From Paenibacillus radicibacter (GTDB lineage: Bacteria; Bacillota; Bacilli; Paenibacillales; NBRC-103111): 64,000 bases of DNA. Position 1 is the stretch's first letter. Every line of letters begins with the position of its first letter. Positions 1 through 8,366 of this stretch are shown one piece after another. The translations under genes were made by a program, and so were the position numbers. The notes below the pieces were generated by a model. It was given only the letters and a program-made list of their open reading frames with translations, had not been told where the DNA came from and searched no databases. Location of the stretch: positions 62,001 to 126,000 of the forward strand of contig NZ_JANQBC010000007.1 of NCBI RefSeq assembly GCF_024721995.1, given 5' to 3'.

Positions 1-1272
1 AAAGTGGCAGAGTATGTGGATGAGTGTCGTCGTATGAAGCTTGCTGTACTCCCGCCTGATGTGAATGAAAGTGGAGTTACCTTTACTCCGCTAACCGATC
101 AGGATGCCATTCGCTTCGGACTTGCAGCAATTAAGAACGTTGGGACACAAGCGATTGAAGCGATCCGTAAGGAACGAGTGACAGGACCTTTTGTCTCTTT
201 ACTAGACTTCTGCCAGCGTGTCGATTTGCGTGTGTGTAACAAGCGAGTGATTGAATCTCTGATTCAAAGCGGAGCAATGGACAGTCTGCCTGGTCATCGG
301 GCACAGCTGATTGCAATGCTGGATGAAACCGTTGAACAAGCCATTAAGTGGCGCAAAGAACGGGACGATCTGCAGCTTCACCTGTTTGGCTTTATAGAAG
401 AGCCGAACTGGGAAGTGGAGTATCCGAACTTAAAGCCCTACACACAAGGACAAGTGCTCGAGTATGAACGTGAGCTGCTTGGACTGTATATATCCGGTCA
501 TCCGCTGGATGCGTATGAGGAGAAATTGCAGGAGCTTGAAGTCGATCCGATGCATCAATTGTTAGAGTATCTGGATAACGGTGAGGTACTTGTGGCAGGG
601 ATGGTCGCATCCAGTAAGACGATAGTGACAAAGAAGGGCGATCCAATGGCCTTTATGGAACTTGAGGATCGTGTTGAGAAAGTTGAAGTCGTTCTCTTCT
701 CGCGTATTTGGAAAATGGCAGCTTCTGCTGTGCAGAAAGGCAATCTTTTACTTGTAAAAGGGAAGCTGCAGCTAGGCGATGAGGATGAGATCAAAATTAT
801 TGCCGATGATGTATGCCGCTTGGATGATCTAGATGGGATCAAACGCCTGAAGCAAGTGCGACCTCCATATTCATCAGGAGTTAGTCGTAATTCGAGCAAC
901 AACACGTCTGCACGAAGACCTTATAACAAGCCCGAAACCCGATCTACAGCACCTGTTCGTCAATCGGAACAAACGCAATCCGCGACCCTTGAGGCGAAGC
1001 CACAAATTTCGGAGGAAGGTGTGAGTTTCTCCACGGAAACGAAACCGAAGAAGGTGTATATTAAGATTAAGGCTATACATGAACGACCTGAACAGCTAGT
1101 CGTCTTAAAACTCATGTTGCAACAGCACAGCGGATCATCACCTGTCATTCTATTTTATGAAAGTGACCGTAGATCCCTTGCGCTTAGTGAGAAATATCAA
1201 GTGAACCCAACACCTGTATTATTTCAGCACATTGAAAATTTATTAGGCAAAGACTGTGTCGTCGTGAAATAA
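1..1272 (+). CDS. dnaE: DNA polymerase III alpha subunit, C-terminal part (5' truncated by window edge)
   Basis: The reading frame is open from base 1, so the true start lies outside the window; 423 residues are visible. The N-terminal visible part (about 30-100) carries the helix-hairpin-helix-like segment FGLAAIKNVG typical of the polymerase tail. Around residues 190-275 is an OB-fold (VLVAGMVASSKT, then MELEDRVEKVEVVLF). A linker rich in Ser, Arg and Asn (about 290-340) precedes a variable end. The PHP and catalytic palm regions are not in view. DnaE is the replicative/lesion-tolerant alpha subunit acting at the fork. The OB-fold makes DnaE rather than PolC the clear choice. Confidence 0.93.
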   Translation, partial: KVAEYVDECRRMKLAVLPPDVNESGVTFTPLTDQDAIRFGLAAIKNVGTQAIEAIRKERVTGPFVSLLDFCQRVDLRVCNKRVIESLIQSGAMDSLPGHRAQLIAMLDETVEQAIKWRKERDDLQLHLFGFIEEPNWEVEYPNLKPYTQGQVLEYERELLGLYISGHPLDAYEEKLQELEVDPMHQLLEYLDNGEVLVAGMVASSKTIVTKKGDPMAFMELEDRVEKVEVVLFSRIWKMAASAVQKGNLLLVKGKLQLGDEDEIKIIADDVCRLDDLDGIKRLKQVRPPYSSGVSRNSSNNTSARRPYNKPETRSTAPVRQSEQTQSATLEAKPQISEEGVSFSTETKPKKVYIKIKAIHERPEQLVVLKLMLQQHSGSSPVILFYESDRRSLALSEKYQVNPTPVLFQHIENLLGKDCVVVK

Positions 1273-1278
1273 AAAAGT

Positions 1279-1334
1279 AGCCTCCCGCATAATTTGTATA
1301 ATCACTATGATTATCATCGTGCAAAAGGGAGGCT
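1279..1334 (+). promoter_or_regulatory. Stem that would cover the ribosome site of the PgpA-family gene
   Basis: AGCCTCCC (1279-1286) is exactly complementary to GGGAGGCT (1327-1334), and the right arm contains the Shine-Dalgarno of the gene starting at 1340. The loop is 40 nt. There is no long T-run after the right arm, so it is a poor terminator. Read-through RNA from dnaE could form it and mask the ribosome site. This is an inference from sequence only. Confidence 0.35.
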
Positions 1335-1339
1335 TTACC

Positions 1340-1858
1340 ATGGGACAGGAGCACATTTTGCAATTACTTGGTAAACGAGGGGTTACCGTAACGCAAATCG
1401 CAGAAATTGTGTACAAGCTGCAAAAACCTTATAATGATCTGCTTCAATTGGAAGCATGTGTGGAAAGCGTGCTCTCTGTGCTTGCCAAACGGGAAGTGCA
1501 ATATTCTTTATATACAGGTATTGCTTTGGATGAGCTGGCAGAGCGAAAGCTGCTTCCTGAGCCGCTTCAATCGATTATGGAAGTCGATGAAGGATTATTT
1601 GGGGTCGATGAGACACTTGCACTTGGTATTGTTCATGTATACGGAATGATCGGATTAACATCTTTTGGTTATCTAGATAAGGAAAAAATCGGTATTATTC
1701 GCACGTTAAACGATGATAAAGCTGGCATTCATGTCTTCCTCGATGATCTCGTTGCAGCACTTGCAGCGGCAGCGTCTGCACGTATCGCACATCAGAATGT
1801 ACATGCGGCAAACTATACTGGCGATACAACGTTAGAACAAGAAAATTCCGATAAATAG
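1340..1858 (+). CDS. Phosphatidylglycerophosphatase A family protein (YutG-like)
   Basis: The 172-residue product starts LLGKRGVTVTQIAEIVYKLQ and continues with KREVQYSLYTGIALDELAE and the acidic DEGLFGVDETLALGIVHVYG block, ending in a HxFLDDLVAALAAAA helix. This matches the small soluble YutG/PgpA-like family of Bacilli. PgpA enzymes dephosphorylate phosphatidylglycerophosphate; whether the YutG branch does this in vivo is less certain. The ATG at 1340 is chosen over an upstream in-frame start at 1307 because GGGAGG lies 7 nt before it. It stands alone after dnaE and is followed by a hairpin. Confidence 0.75.
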   Translation: MGQEHILQLLGKRGVTVTQIAEIVYKLQKPYNDLLQLEACVESVLSVLAKREVQYSLYTGIALDELAERKLLPEPLQSIMEVDEGLFGVDETLALGIVHVYGMIGLTSFGYLDKEKIGIIRTLNDDKAGIHVFLDDLVAALAAAASARIAHQNVHAANYTGDTTLEQENSDK

Positions 1859-1906
1859 TGCATGAGCCCTATGTTTACCCCCTCCTATAGGACGATTTCC
1901 ACTATT

Positions 1907-1936
1907 CCCCTTGTGTTAGATGCAAGGGGCTTCCTT
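1907..1936 (+). terminator. Hairpin after PgpA-family gene
   Basis: CCCCTTG (1907-1913) pairs with CAAGGGG (1923-1929) around a 9-nt loop, followed by CTTCCTT. The U-tract is weak, so termination may be partial. Confidence 0.5.
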
Positions 1937-1967
1937 GCGGGAAAAAGAGAAATTATGTTATTATAAT
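1935..1967 (+). promoter_or_regulatory. Candidate promoter for the small gene at 2037
   Basis: TTGCGG (1935-1940) and TATTAT (1959-1964) are separated by 18 bp; a TATAAT overlaps at 1962-1967 but with a 21-bp spacer. Only sequence resemblance supports this. Confidence 0.35.
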
Positions 1968-2036
1968 GGCAATGAACAAGCATATATGAGGTAGGCGCTG
2001 AACGACTTTTGGAATGAAACGAGGGGGTTTTTTGCA

Positions 2037-2225
2037 ATGTGGACGGTGATTTATATAGCTCCAACGGCTAAAATCGCCGAGCGTATAAAACAAGATTTGA
2101 CGATTGAAGGATTCCTCGTTCAAGTTCGCGCCATTAGTATGACAAAAAACCAGTTTGAAATTTTAGTTCCTGAGGGAGAACTTGAAGAAGTTCAGGAAGT
2201 ATTTAATTCAATCTTACATAGATAG
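2037..2225 (+). CDS. Small conserved protein of unknown function (62 aa)
   Basis: The ATG is preceded by a strong GAGGGGG ribosome site, and the gene is closed by a clear terminator, so it is probably real. The product has a strand-helix-strand look: a hydrophobic TVIYIAP strand, a helix AKIAERIKQDL, FLVQVRAI, then FEILVPEGELEEVQEVFNSIL. This pattern resembles small DUF2007-like or PII-like ferredoxin folds, but I do not recognise it firmly. It has no signal peptide or metal motif. It lies just upstream of accD with a terminator between, so a link to fatty-acid synthesis is only positional. Confidence 0.6.
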   Translation: MWTVIYIAPTAKIAERIKQDLTIEGFLVQVRAISMTKNQFEILVPEGELEEVQEVFNSILHR

Positions 2226-2237
2226 TCATTTATGCAG

Positions 2238-2265
2238 CATGTCTGACCCTCAGACATGTCTTTTT
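2238..2265 (+). terminator. Rho-independent terminator before accD
   Basis: CATGTCTGA (2238-2246) and TCAGACATG (2250-2258) form a perfect 9-bp stem with a CCC loop, followed by TCTTTTT. Confidence 0.85.
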
Positions 2266-2323
2266 CGTGAGTGATTGATGAATGATTACAGATACAGATT
2301 TTGATTCAAGAAGAGGTGTCCAT

Positions 2324-3178
2324 GTGTTAAAGGATCTTTTCCAAAAGCGAAAATACGCAACCATTCCTTCCGAACGGACAAAGCGTGATATTCCTGAAGG
2401 GTTAATGAATAAATGCCCGCAGTGCGGCACGATTCAGTACAGCAAAGAGCTAGAGAAAAACTTGAAGGTTTGCAGTTCTTGCGGTTTCCATTACAAATTA
2501 AATGCTCTTGAACGCATTCTTTTGACAGTGGATGAAGGAAGCTTTGTAGAGTCAGACCCTAACATGGTGTCTGTTGATCCTCTAGAGTTTCCAGATTACA
2601 CGGAAAAAGTAGAAAAAGCACAAGCTGCCACGGGTCTTCGTGATGCGATTGTTACAGGTGCAGCTGAGATCGACGGCATTCCAGTTGCAATTGGTGCAAT
2701 GAGCTTCGATTTCATGGGAGGTTCACTTGGATCAGTTGTGGGTGAGAAAATCACTAAAACAATTGAGTATGCGATTGAACATCAAGTGCCTGTCATTATC
2801 TTCTCAACATCTGGTGGAGCAAGAATGCAAGAAAGTATTCTTAGTCTCATGCAGATGGCGAAGACAAGTGCTGCGGTTTCCAAATTAAATGAAAAAGATG
2901 GTTTATTTATCTCTGTAATTACAGACCCTACATTTGGCGGCGTATCTGCGTCATTCGCAATGCTAGGTGACATTATCGTGGCGGAGCCGGGTACATCCTT
3001 CGGATTTACGGGACGCCGCGTAATTGAACAAACCATTCGCCAAAAGCTACCTGACAACTTTCAAACAGCTGAATTTAACTTGCAGCACGGCCAGGTTGAT
3101 AAGGTTGTGCACCGCAAAGATTTACGAGCAACGCTTGCTAAACTGTTAGATCTGCATAGTTTGAAGGGAGACAAGTAA
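2324..3178 (+). CDS. accD: Acetyl-CoA carboxylase carboxyltransferase subunit beta
   Basis: AccD, with AccA, transfers CO2 from biotin on BCCP to acetyl-CoA, giving malonyl-CoA for fatty-acid synthesis in the cytoplasm. The 284-residue product has the N-terminal four-cysteine zinc ribbon (CPQCG then CSSCG, about residues 28-50) and the crotonase-like core with [10 protein letters not shown] and GRRVIEQT. The GTG at 2324 is chosen: the product then begins LKDLFQKRK as in other AccDs and AAGAGGTG lies just upstream; an ATG at 2282 would add 14 unusual residues. accA follows after 1 bp. Confidence 0.95.
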   Translation: MLKDLFQKRKYATIPSERTKRDIPEGLMNKCPQCGTIQYSKELEKNLKVCSSCGFHYKLNALERILLTVDEGSFVESDPNMVSVDPLEFPDYTEKVEKAQAATGLRDAIVTGAAEIDGIPVAIGAMSFDFMGGSLGSVVGEKITKTIEYAIEHQVPVIIFSTSGGARMQESILSLMQMAKTSAAVSKLNEKDGLFISVITDPTFGGVSASFAMLGDIIVAEPGTSFGFTGRRVIEQTIRQKLPDNFQTAEFNLQHGQVDKVVHRKDLRATLAKLLDLHSLKGDK

Positions 3179-3179
3179 C

Positions 3180-4157
3180 ATGGCGGGAGAAATGCCTTTT
3201 GAACAACCTCTATCCGAGCTGAAATCAAAGATTGAAGAGCTACGGAAATTCGGTGAAGAGAAAGGAATCGACTTTACCGATGAAATTAAGCGTTTAGAAG
3301 AGCGCTATGTCACTCTTCAAGGTGAGCTGTACGCAAATATGTCAGCCTCACAAAAAATGCAAATAGCAAGACATCCCCAGCGCCCAACCGCGCTTGATTA
3401 TATTGGGGCAATATTTACTGATTTCGTAGAATTGCACGGTGACCGACTCTACGGCGACGATCTTGCGATTGTCGGCGGGGTAGCCAAAATAAATGGATTA
3501 CCAGTTACAGTAGTCGGGCATCAAAAAGGCAAAGATACAAAAGATAATATTGCTCGAAATTTTGGTTCTCCTTATCCGGAAGGTTTTCGTAAGGCGCTTC
3601 GTTTGATGCGTCAAGCGAATAAGTTCCGGAGACCGATCATTACTTTTATCGATACAAAAGGTGCTTACGCAGGTAATGCTGCAGAAGAGCGCGGACAAGG
3701 CGAGGCTATTGCACGCAACTTGCTTGAGATGGCATCCTTCCGCGTACCGATTATTTGTATTGTTATTGGAGAAGGCGGTAGTGGGGGTGCGCTGGCGCTT
3801 GGCGTCGGCAATCGTGTGCTCATGTTGGAAAATGCGATTTATTCCGTCATCAGTCCAGAAGGTGCAGCATCCATTATTTATCGTGATGCTTCCAAGTCGC
3901 TGCAAGCGGCGGAAGCGATGAAAATTACGGCTGATCACATTCATAAGCTAGGCAGTATCATTAATGGGATTATTCCTGAGCCACAAGGTGGAGCTCACAA
4001 GGACTTGGCGCAGCAGGCGGAACTGGTTAAATCGGCTATTCTAGAGCATATAAAGCCGCTGCTTGACATGAACGAGGAGCAGCTAAAAGCAGACCGATAC
4101 GAGAAATTTAGAAACATCGGTCGCTATACATTTACTCAGGAGGGAAATAATGCGTAA
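3180..4157 (+). CDS. accA: Acetyl-CoA carboxylase carboxyltransferase subunit alpha
   Basis: Partner of AccD in the carboxyltransferase of acetyl-CoA carboxylase. The 325-residue length is usual for the family. Visible marks are the N-terminal helical [18 protein letters not shown], then [34 protein letters not shown] and SPEGAASI, which form the acyl-CoA and biotin binding crotonase core. The ATG is 1 bp after the accD stop with GGGAG inside the accD end, so the pair is translationally coupled. The 3' end overlaps pyk by 8 bp. In Bacillus subtilis pfkA lies between accA and pyk; it is absent here. Confidence 0.96.
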   Translation: MAGEMPFEQPLSELKSKIEELRKFGEEKGIDFTDEIKRLEERYVTLQGELYANMSASQKMQIARHPQRPTALDYIGAIFTDFVELHGDRLYGDDLAIVGGVAKINGLPVTVVGHQKGKDTKDNIARNFGSPYPEGFRKALRLMRQANKFRRPIITFIDTKGAYAGNAAEERGQGEAIARNLLEMASFRVPIICIVIGEGGSGGALALGVGNRVLMLENAIYSVISPEGAASIIYRDASKSLQAAEAMKITADHIHKLGSIINGIIPEPQGGAHKDLAQQAELVKSAILEHIKPLLDMNEEQLKADRYEKFRNIGRYTFTQEGNNA

Positions 4158-5904
4158 AACAAAAATCGTATGTACTATTGGACCGGCAAGTGAATCCCTG
4201 GAGAATTTGAAGAAATTAATTGAGGCGGGCATGAATGTCGCTCGTTTGAACTTTTCACACGGTGATTATGTAGAACACGGAGCTCGTATTGAGAACATCC
4301 GTCAAGCAGCAAAAGAAGTGGGTAAGACTGTAGCTATTTTGCTGGATACAAAAGGACCAGAAATTCGTACAGGTAAACTTAAAGTAGAACCAATCGAGCT
4401 TGTTCAAGATCAGTACGTGACATTAACTACAGAAGAAATTCTGGGTGATGAAAACCGTATTTCAATTACGTATGAAGACCTACCTAAAGACGTTTCCGTA
4501 GGTTCCACGATTCTAATCGACGATGGCCTTATCGGTCTTTCTGTTGCTGAAATCACTGGAACAGAAATCAAATGTTTAATTACTAACGGTGGTACGATTA
4601 AGAGCAAAAAAGGTGTTAACGTACCAGGCGTTCAAATTAAATTACCAGGCATCACGGAAAAAGATGCGAACGATATCGTATTCGGTATTGAGCAAGATGT
4701 TGACTTCATCGCAGCTTCTTTTGTTCGTAAAGCGAGTGATGTAATGGAAATCCGTGAATTGCTTGAGAAGCATAACGCGGAGCACATTCAAATCATCTCC
4801 AAAATTGAGAACCAAGAAGGCGTAGAAAACTTGGATGAGATCCTTAAAGTTTCTGACGGTTTAATGGTAGCTCGTGGGGACTTGGGTGTAGAAATCCCTG
4901 CTGAAGACGTGCCAATCGTTCAAAAGCAAATGATTCAAAAGTGTAACGTAGCGGGCAAGCCAGTAATTACTGCAACAATGATGCTGGATTCCATGCAACG
5001 TAACCCGCGCCCAACTCGTGCGGAAGCAAGTGACGTGGCGAACGCTGTATTCGACGGTTCGGATGCAGTTATGCTATCTGGTGAGACGGCTGCTGGTAAA
5101 TACCCAGTTGAATCCGTTCAAACAATGGCTCGTATTGCTGAGCGTGCAGAATCAAGCCTTGAATATCGTGAGATCTTCATGCGTCAAGCACAAGCACAAC
5201 AAACGACAGTTACAGAAGCAATCTCTCAAGCTGTTGCTAACTCTGCACTTGAACTAAATGCAGGTGCGATTCTTACAGCTACTGAGAGTGGTTATACAGC
5301 TCGCATGGTATCCAAATACCGTCCGAAGTCCCCAATCGTTGCTGTTACGACTAGCGAGCGTATCATGCGTCGTCTATCCCTTGTATGGGGTGTTGAGACG
5401 ATTCAGACGCCAGCTGCACACACAACGGACGAGCTATTCGACAACGCAGTTGAGTGTACACTTAACGCGGGTCGCATCTCTCTTGGTGATATCGTAGTTA
5501 TTACTGCAGGTGTTCCAGTTGGCCGTGCAGGTACTACAAACATCATGAAAGTTCACCAAGTGGGCGAAATGGTTGCTAAAGGAACAGGAATTGGTTCCAA
5601 GTCCATTAATGGTAAAGTTTGCCACGCTGCAAATGCAGCTGAAGCTGTAGCAAAAATGAGCCAAGGCGATATCCTTGTTGCACCAGCAACAGATAAGGAT
5701 TACATGCCAGCAATCGAGAAAGCAAGCGCGCTTGTTGTTGAAGCAGGCGGTATTACTTCTCACGCGGCAGTTGTCGCTGTATCTCTAGGTATTCCAGTAA
5801 TCGTAGGTGTAAACAATGCGATGGAATGCTTCAAAGACGGCGAAGAAGTAACGCTTTACCCTGAGATGGGTGTTATCTACTGCGGTCGTTGCAAGGTTCT
5901 ATAA
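4150..5904 (+). CDS. pyk: Pyruvate kinase with C-terminal PEP-utiliser domain
   Basis: Converts phosphoenolpyruvate and ADP to pyruvate and ATP. Residues 1-470 are the classical enzyme: [13 protein letters not shown] start, the active-site [22 protein letters not shown] and the TATMMLDSM region. The last 110 residues form the extra phosphohistidine-like domain of bacilli, with [18 protein letters not shown] near the end; this explains the 584-residue length. An AGGAGGG ribosome site lies inside the accA end, and the start overlaps accA by 8 bp, making an accD-accA-pyk unit closed by a strong terminator. Confidence 0.97.
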   Translation: MRKTKIVCTIGPASESLENLKKLIEAGMNVARLNFSHGDYVEHGARIENIRQAAKEVGKTVAILLDTKGPEIRTGKLKVEPIELVQDQYVTLTTEEILGDENRISITYEDLPKDVSVGSTILIDDGLIGLSVAEITGTEIKCLITNGGTIKSKKGVNVPGVQIKLPGITEKDANDIVFGIEQDVDFIAASFVRKASDVMEIRELLEKHNAEHIQIISKIENQEGVENLDEILKVSDGLMVARGDLGVEIPAEDVPIVQKQMIQKCNVAGKPVITATMMLDSMQRNPRPTRAEASDVANAVFDGSDAVMLSGETAAGKYPVESVQTMARIAERAESSLEYREIFMRQAQAQQTTVTEAISQAVANSALELNAGAILTATESGYTARMVSKYRPKSPIVAVTTSERIMRRLSLVWGVETIQTPAAHTTDELFDNAVECTLNAGRISLGDIVVITAGVPVGRAGTTNIMKVHQVGEMVAKGTGIGSKSINGKVCHAANAAEAVAKMSQGDILVAPATDKDYMPAIEKASALVVEAGGITSHAAVVAVSLGIPVIVGVNNAMECFKDGEEVTLYPEMGVIYCGRCKVL

Positions 5905-5922
5905 GATAAACACATGACACAC

Positions 5923-5966
5923 AAGAGTGAATATAGAGGGCATCCTCTGTGTTCACTCTTTTTTAA
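5923..5966 (+). terminator. Terminator of accD-accA-pyk
   Basis: AAGAGTGAA (5923-5931) pairs with TTCACTCTT (5952-5960); an inner AGAGG/CCTCT stem (5935-5939/5944-5948) extends it, followed by a T-run. Confidence 0.9.
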
Positions 5967-6003
5967 AAAGTAAAGAATGTGGTTGAGGTTTGGAGGTATT
6001 GTC

Positions 6004-6471
6004 ATGGAGTCAAAATGGTTTAAGCATGAGCAGCGCGTGCGTTATCAGGAAACGGATCAGATGGGGGTCGTGTATCATGCGAACTATTTGAACTGGTTTG
6101 AAATTGGAAGAACGGAACTCATTCGGGAAATGGGTTATCCCTATCAAGTTGTGGAGCAGAAAGGTTTGCTGCTTCCCGTAGTCGAGGCAGAGATGAAGTT
6201 TCATACACCGGCTCGTTATGATGACCGCATCGTGATATACACACGCATTCAGTCGTATACAGCGATCAAAGTGGAGTTTAACAGTCAGATTCGTCGAATT
6301 TCTGAGGATGCGATGGCAAGTGATGAGATGAATATGCAAGCAGATGGTGATCCGCAAGGAGAGCTTCTCGTTAGCGGGGCAACACGGCATGTTTGGGTCA
6401 ATCGTGCTTTTCGTCCAGTTCGCTTGGATAAGGAATTACCTGAGTTATATGCATTAATCAATCAACCTTAA
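6004..6471 (+). CDS. Acyl-CoA thioesterase, 4HBT/YbgC-like hot-dog fold
   Basis: A 155-residue single-domain hot-dog protein. The motif RYQETDQMGVVYHANYLNWF (residues about 13-32) includes the Asp of the 4-hydroxybenzoyl-CoA thioesterase type, followed by the EIGRTELIREMG helix and LPVVEAEMKFHTPARYDD strand. Such enzymes hydrolyse acyl-CoA or acyl-ACP thioesters; the substrate cannot be read from sequence. The ATG at 6004 has TGGAGGT 6 nt upstream and is preferred to the start at 5977. fxsA follows after 13 bp with its ribosome site overlapping this stop, so the two are probably cotranscribed. Confidence 0.85.
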   Translation: MESKWFKHEQRVRYQETDQMGVVYHANYLNWFEIGRTELIREMGYPYQVVEQKGLLLPVVEAEMKFHTPARYDDRIVIYTRIQSYTAIKVEFNSQIRRISEDAMASDEMNMQADGDPQGELLVSGATRHVWVNRAFRPVRLDKELPELYALINQP

Positions 6472-6484
6472 GGAGGCTGTCCCT

Positions 6485-6880
6485 ATGCGCCGCGGTATGT
6501 TCATTTGGCTAATACTTGCACCTGCACTTGAAATCCTAAGTATTTATTTGGTTGGAAAATGGATCGGATCCGGTTATACGTTCCTACTCCTCTTACTGAG
6601 TGCTGTATTTGGTGTCTATTTTGTGAAACGTGAAATACCTCGGGTGTGGGTTAGTGCGCGGATGCAATTAAGTAGAGGGCAGATGCCGGCTACGACGATT
6701 CTAGAAGGCTTATGTATACTAGTCGGTGGGATTTTCCTGCTTATTCCGGGGTTTATCTCTGATTTACTCGGAATATTGATGTTATTACCGTTTACACGAC
6801 CTATCTTTCAGGCTCTTATTCTATTAGTCATTCGCAGAGGTATTTCGAGTGGACGCATAAATTTTTTCTTCAGAAGGTAG
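6485..6880 (+). CDS. fxsA: FxsA family cytoplasmic membrane protein
   Basis: A 131-residue hydrophobic protein with three to four membrane segments (about 5-22, 28-44, 75-100 and 103-120). It carries the family pattern FLLLLLSAVFGVYFVKRE, then GLCILVGGIFLLIPGFISD and LLPFTRP. FxsA of E. coli relieves phage T7 exclusion by F; the normal role is unknown. An AAGGAGG site precedes the ATG. In B. subtilis the homologue (ytzA) also lies between pyk and citZ. Confidence 0.88.
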   Translation: MRRGMFIWLILAPALEILSIYLVGKWIGSGYTFLLLLLSAVFGVYFVKREIPRVWVSARMQLSRGQMPATTILEGLCILVGGIFLLIPGFISDLLGILMLLPFTRPIFQALILLVIRRGISSGRINFFFRR

Positions 6881-6904
6881 TAAATTGACCAAGCAGTTAG
6901 AAGC

Positions 6905-6937
6905 AATTTTTATGCCACTGATAATGAATTTTTATGC
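6905..6937 (+). promoter_or_regulatory. CcpC-type operator and 11-bp direct repeats upstream of citZ
   Basis: ATAA (6921-6924), seven bases, TTAT (6932-6935) is an exact match to the ATAA-N7-TTAT site of CcpC, the citrate-responsive LysR repressor of citZ in B. subtilis. AATTTTTATGC also occurs twice, at 6905-6915 and 6927-6937, 22 bp apart, i.e. about two helical turns. A looser ATAA-N6-TTAT lies at 6986-6999. Confidence 0.6.
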
Positions 6938-6945
6938 AAAACACA

Positions 6946-6974
6946 TTCACAGAAAGCTCAAAATACTTTATTAT
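6946..6974 (+). promoter_or_regulatory. Candidate citZ promoter
   Basis: TTCACA (6946-6951), a 17-bp spacer and TATTAT (6969-6974), placed immediately downstream of the CcpC-like site. Confidence 0.5.
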
Positions 6975-7040
6975 TAATATTATGTGATAACTAAACTTAT
7001 GGTAAGTTTGCCTATTAAGCGAAAGATAGGAGTGATTCTT

Positions 7041-8153
7041 TTGACAGCAACCAAAGGATTAGAAGGCATTGTAGCTACTACCTCTTCCATTAGTTCAATT
7101 ATTGATGGCGTGTTGACCTATCGTGGTATCGATATTGACGACCTTGCTGAAAACGCAACTTTTGAAGAAGTTGTTTTTTTATTGTGGTTTGGCAAGTTGC
7201 CAACGCAGTCTGAACTAGATCAGCTTCAAAATGATTTGAATAACAGCTCCACGATCCCACAACAAGTTATCGACCAAATGCAAACGTATCCAAAAGATGC
7301 AAACTCCATGTCTGCTCTGCGGACAGCCGTATCTAGCCTTGGGTTATATGACCCAGAAGCTGGGGATATGAGCAAAGAGGCTAACGTGCGTAAAGCGATT
7401 CGCTTGCAAGCACAATTGCCAGCAGTTGTCGCTGCATTTTACCGTATTCGTGAAGGCAAAGAGCCGATTGCATCCAAAGGTTATCCTTCCATCGCAGCTA
7501 ATTTCCTATACATGATGACAGGCGAAGAGCCAGATGCAATTGCAATTGAGGCGCTAGATAAAGCACTAGTCCTTCATGCGGATCATGAGCTTAATGCATC
7601 CACATTCGCAGGACGCGTAACTGTAGCAACGTTGTCTGACATGTATTCAGGTGTGACATCCGCAATTGGTGCACTTAAAGGACCTTTGCACGGTGGAGCG
7701 AATGAAGCGGTTATGGCGATGTTAGAAGAAATCGGTGGTCCAGACAATGTGGATACGTATATCAGCAATAAACTGAATAATAAGGAAAAAATCATGGGAT
7801 TCGGACACCGTGTATACAAGAATGGTGATCCACGTGCGAAACATCTACAGAAAATGTCCAGACAGCTTGGTCAATTGACAGGCGACACGACATATTACGA
7901 GATGTCCATTCACATTGAAGATCTTGTAACTGGACAAAAAGGCTTGAAGCCGAACGTAGACTTCTACTCCGCTTCTTGCTACACATCACTTGGTATCCCT
8001 CGTGATCTGTTTACACCGATCTTTGCAATTTCTCGTACATCTGGTTGGACAGCGCACATCTTAGAGCAATATGACAACAACCGCTTGATTCGTCCTCGTG
8101 CAGAATACACAGGATTATCAAATCAGCGCTACATACCAATCGAAGATAGATAG
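7041..8153 (+). CDS. citZ: Citrate synthase
   Basis: Condenses acetyl-CoA and oxaloacetate to citrate, the entry step of the TCA cycle. The start is TTG at 7041, preceded by AGGAG; the product then begins TATKGLEGIVATTSSISSII exactly as in Bacillus citrate synthases. Upstream in-frame codons to 6984 would add an improbable 19 residues. The 370-residue protein has the short type II length. Active-site regions are visible: HADHELNASTF, GPLHGGANE, GFGHRVYKNGDPRA and PNVDFYSA. icd follows after 213 bp with its own promoter. Confidence 0.96.
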   Translation: MTATKGLEGIVATTSSISSIIDGVLTYRGIDIDDLAENATFEEVVFLLWFGKLPTQSELDQLQNDLNNSSTIPQQVIDQMQTYPKDANSMSALRTAVSSLGLYDPEAGDMSKEANVRKAIRLQAQLPAVVAAFYRIREGKEPIASKGYPSIAANFLYMMTGEEPDAIAIEALDKALVLHADHELNASTFAGRVTVATLSDMYSGVTSAIGALKGPLHGGANEAVMAMLEEIGGPDNVDTYISNKLNNKEKIMGFGHRVYKNGDPRAKHLQKMSRQLGQLTGDTTYYEMSIHIEDLVTGQKGLKPNVDFYSASCYTSLGIPRDLFTPIFAISRTSGWTAHILEQYDNNRLIRPRAEYTGLSNQRYIPIEDR

Positions 8154-8207
8154 TCATTTATTGAGATGAATTTACCCTATCGACGGGCAGTTTCGACTTG
8201 TGTCAGG

Positions 8208-8220
8208 ATGCAAATTGCAT
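8208..8220. promoter_or_regulatory. Short dyad between citZ and icd
   Basis: ATGCAA-A-TTGCAT is a perfect inverted repeat with one central base, about 50 bp upstream of the icd -35 box. It could be an operator; no known regulator is assigned. Confidence 0.25.
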
Positions 8221-8270
8221 TTTGAACATAAAGTTTAGGGACTCCCGTTCAATTGTGTGTAGGGATAGGC

Positions 8271-8298
8271 TTGGCAATCTCTACTTTTATACTATAAT
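8271..8298 (+). promoter_or_regulatory. icd promoter
   Basis: TTGGCA (8271-8276), 16-bp spacer, TATAAT (8293-8298), about 70 bp before the icd start. Confidence 0.65.
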
Positions 8299-8366
8299 GA
8301 ATGCAGGGATATCAAATCCAAGAGAGCTATACCAAATAGTTAGAATATTTTGAGGAGGCAACCTAC

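Noticed and set aside
3498-3944. 148-codon minus-strand frame inside accA.
   Set aside because: It is a shadow of accA with no ribosome site and an implausible composition.
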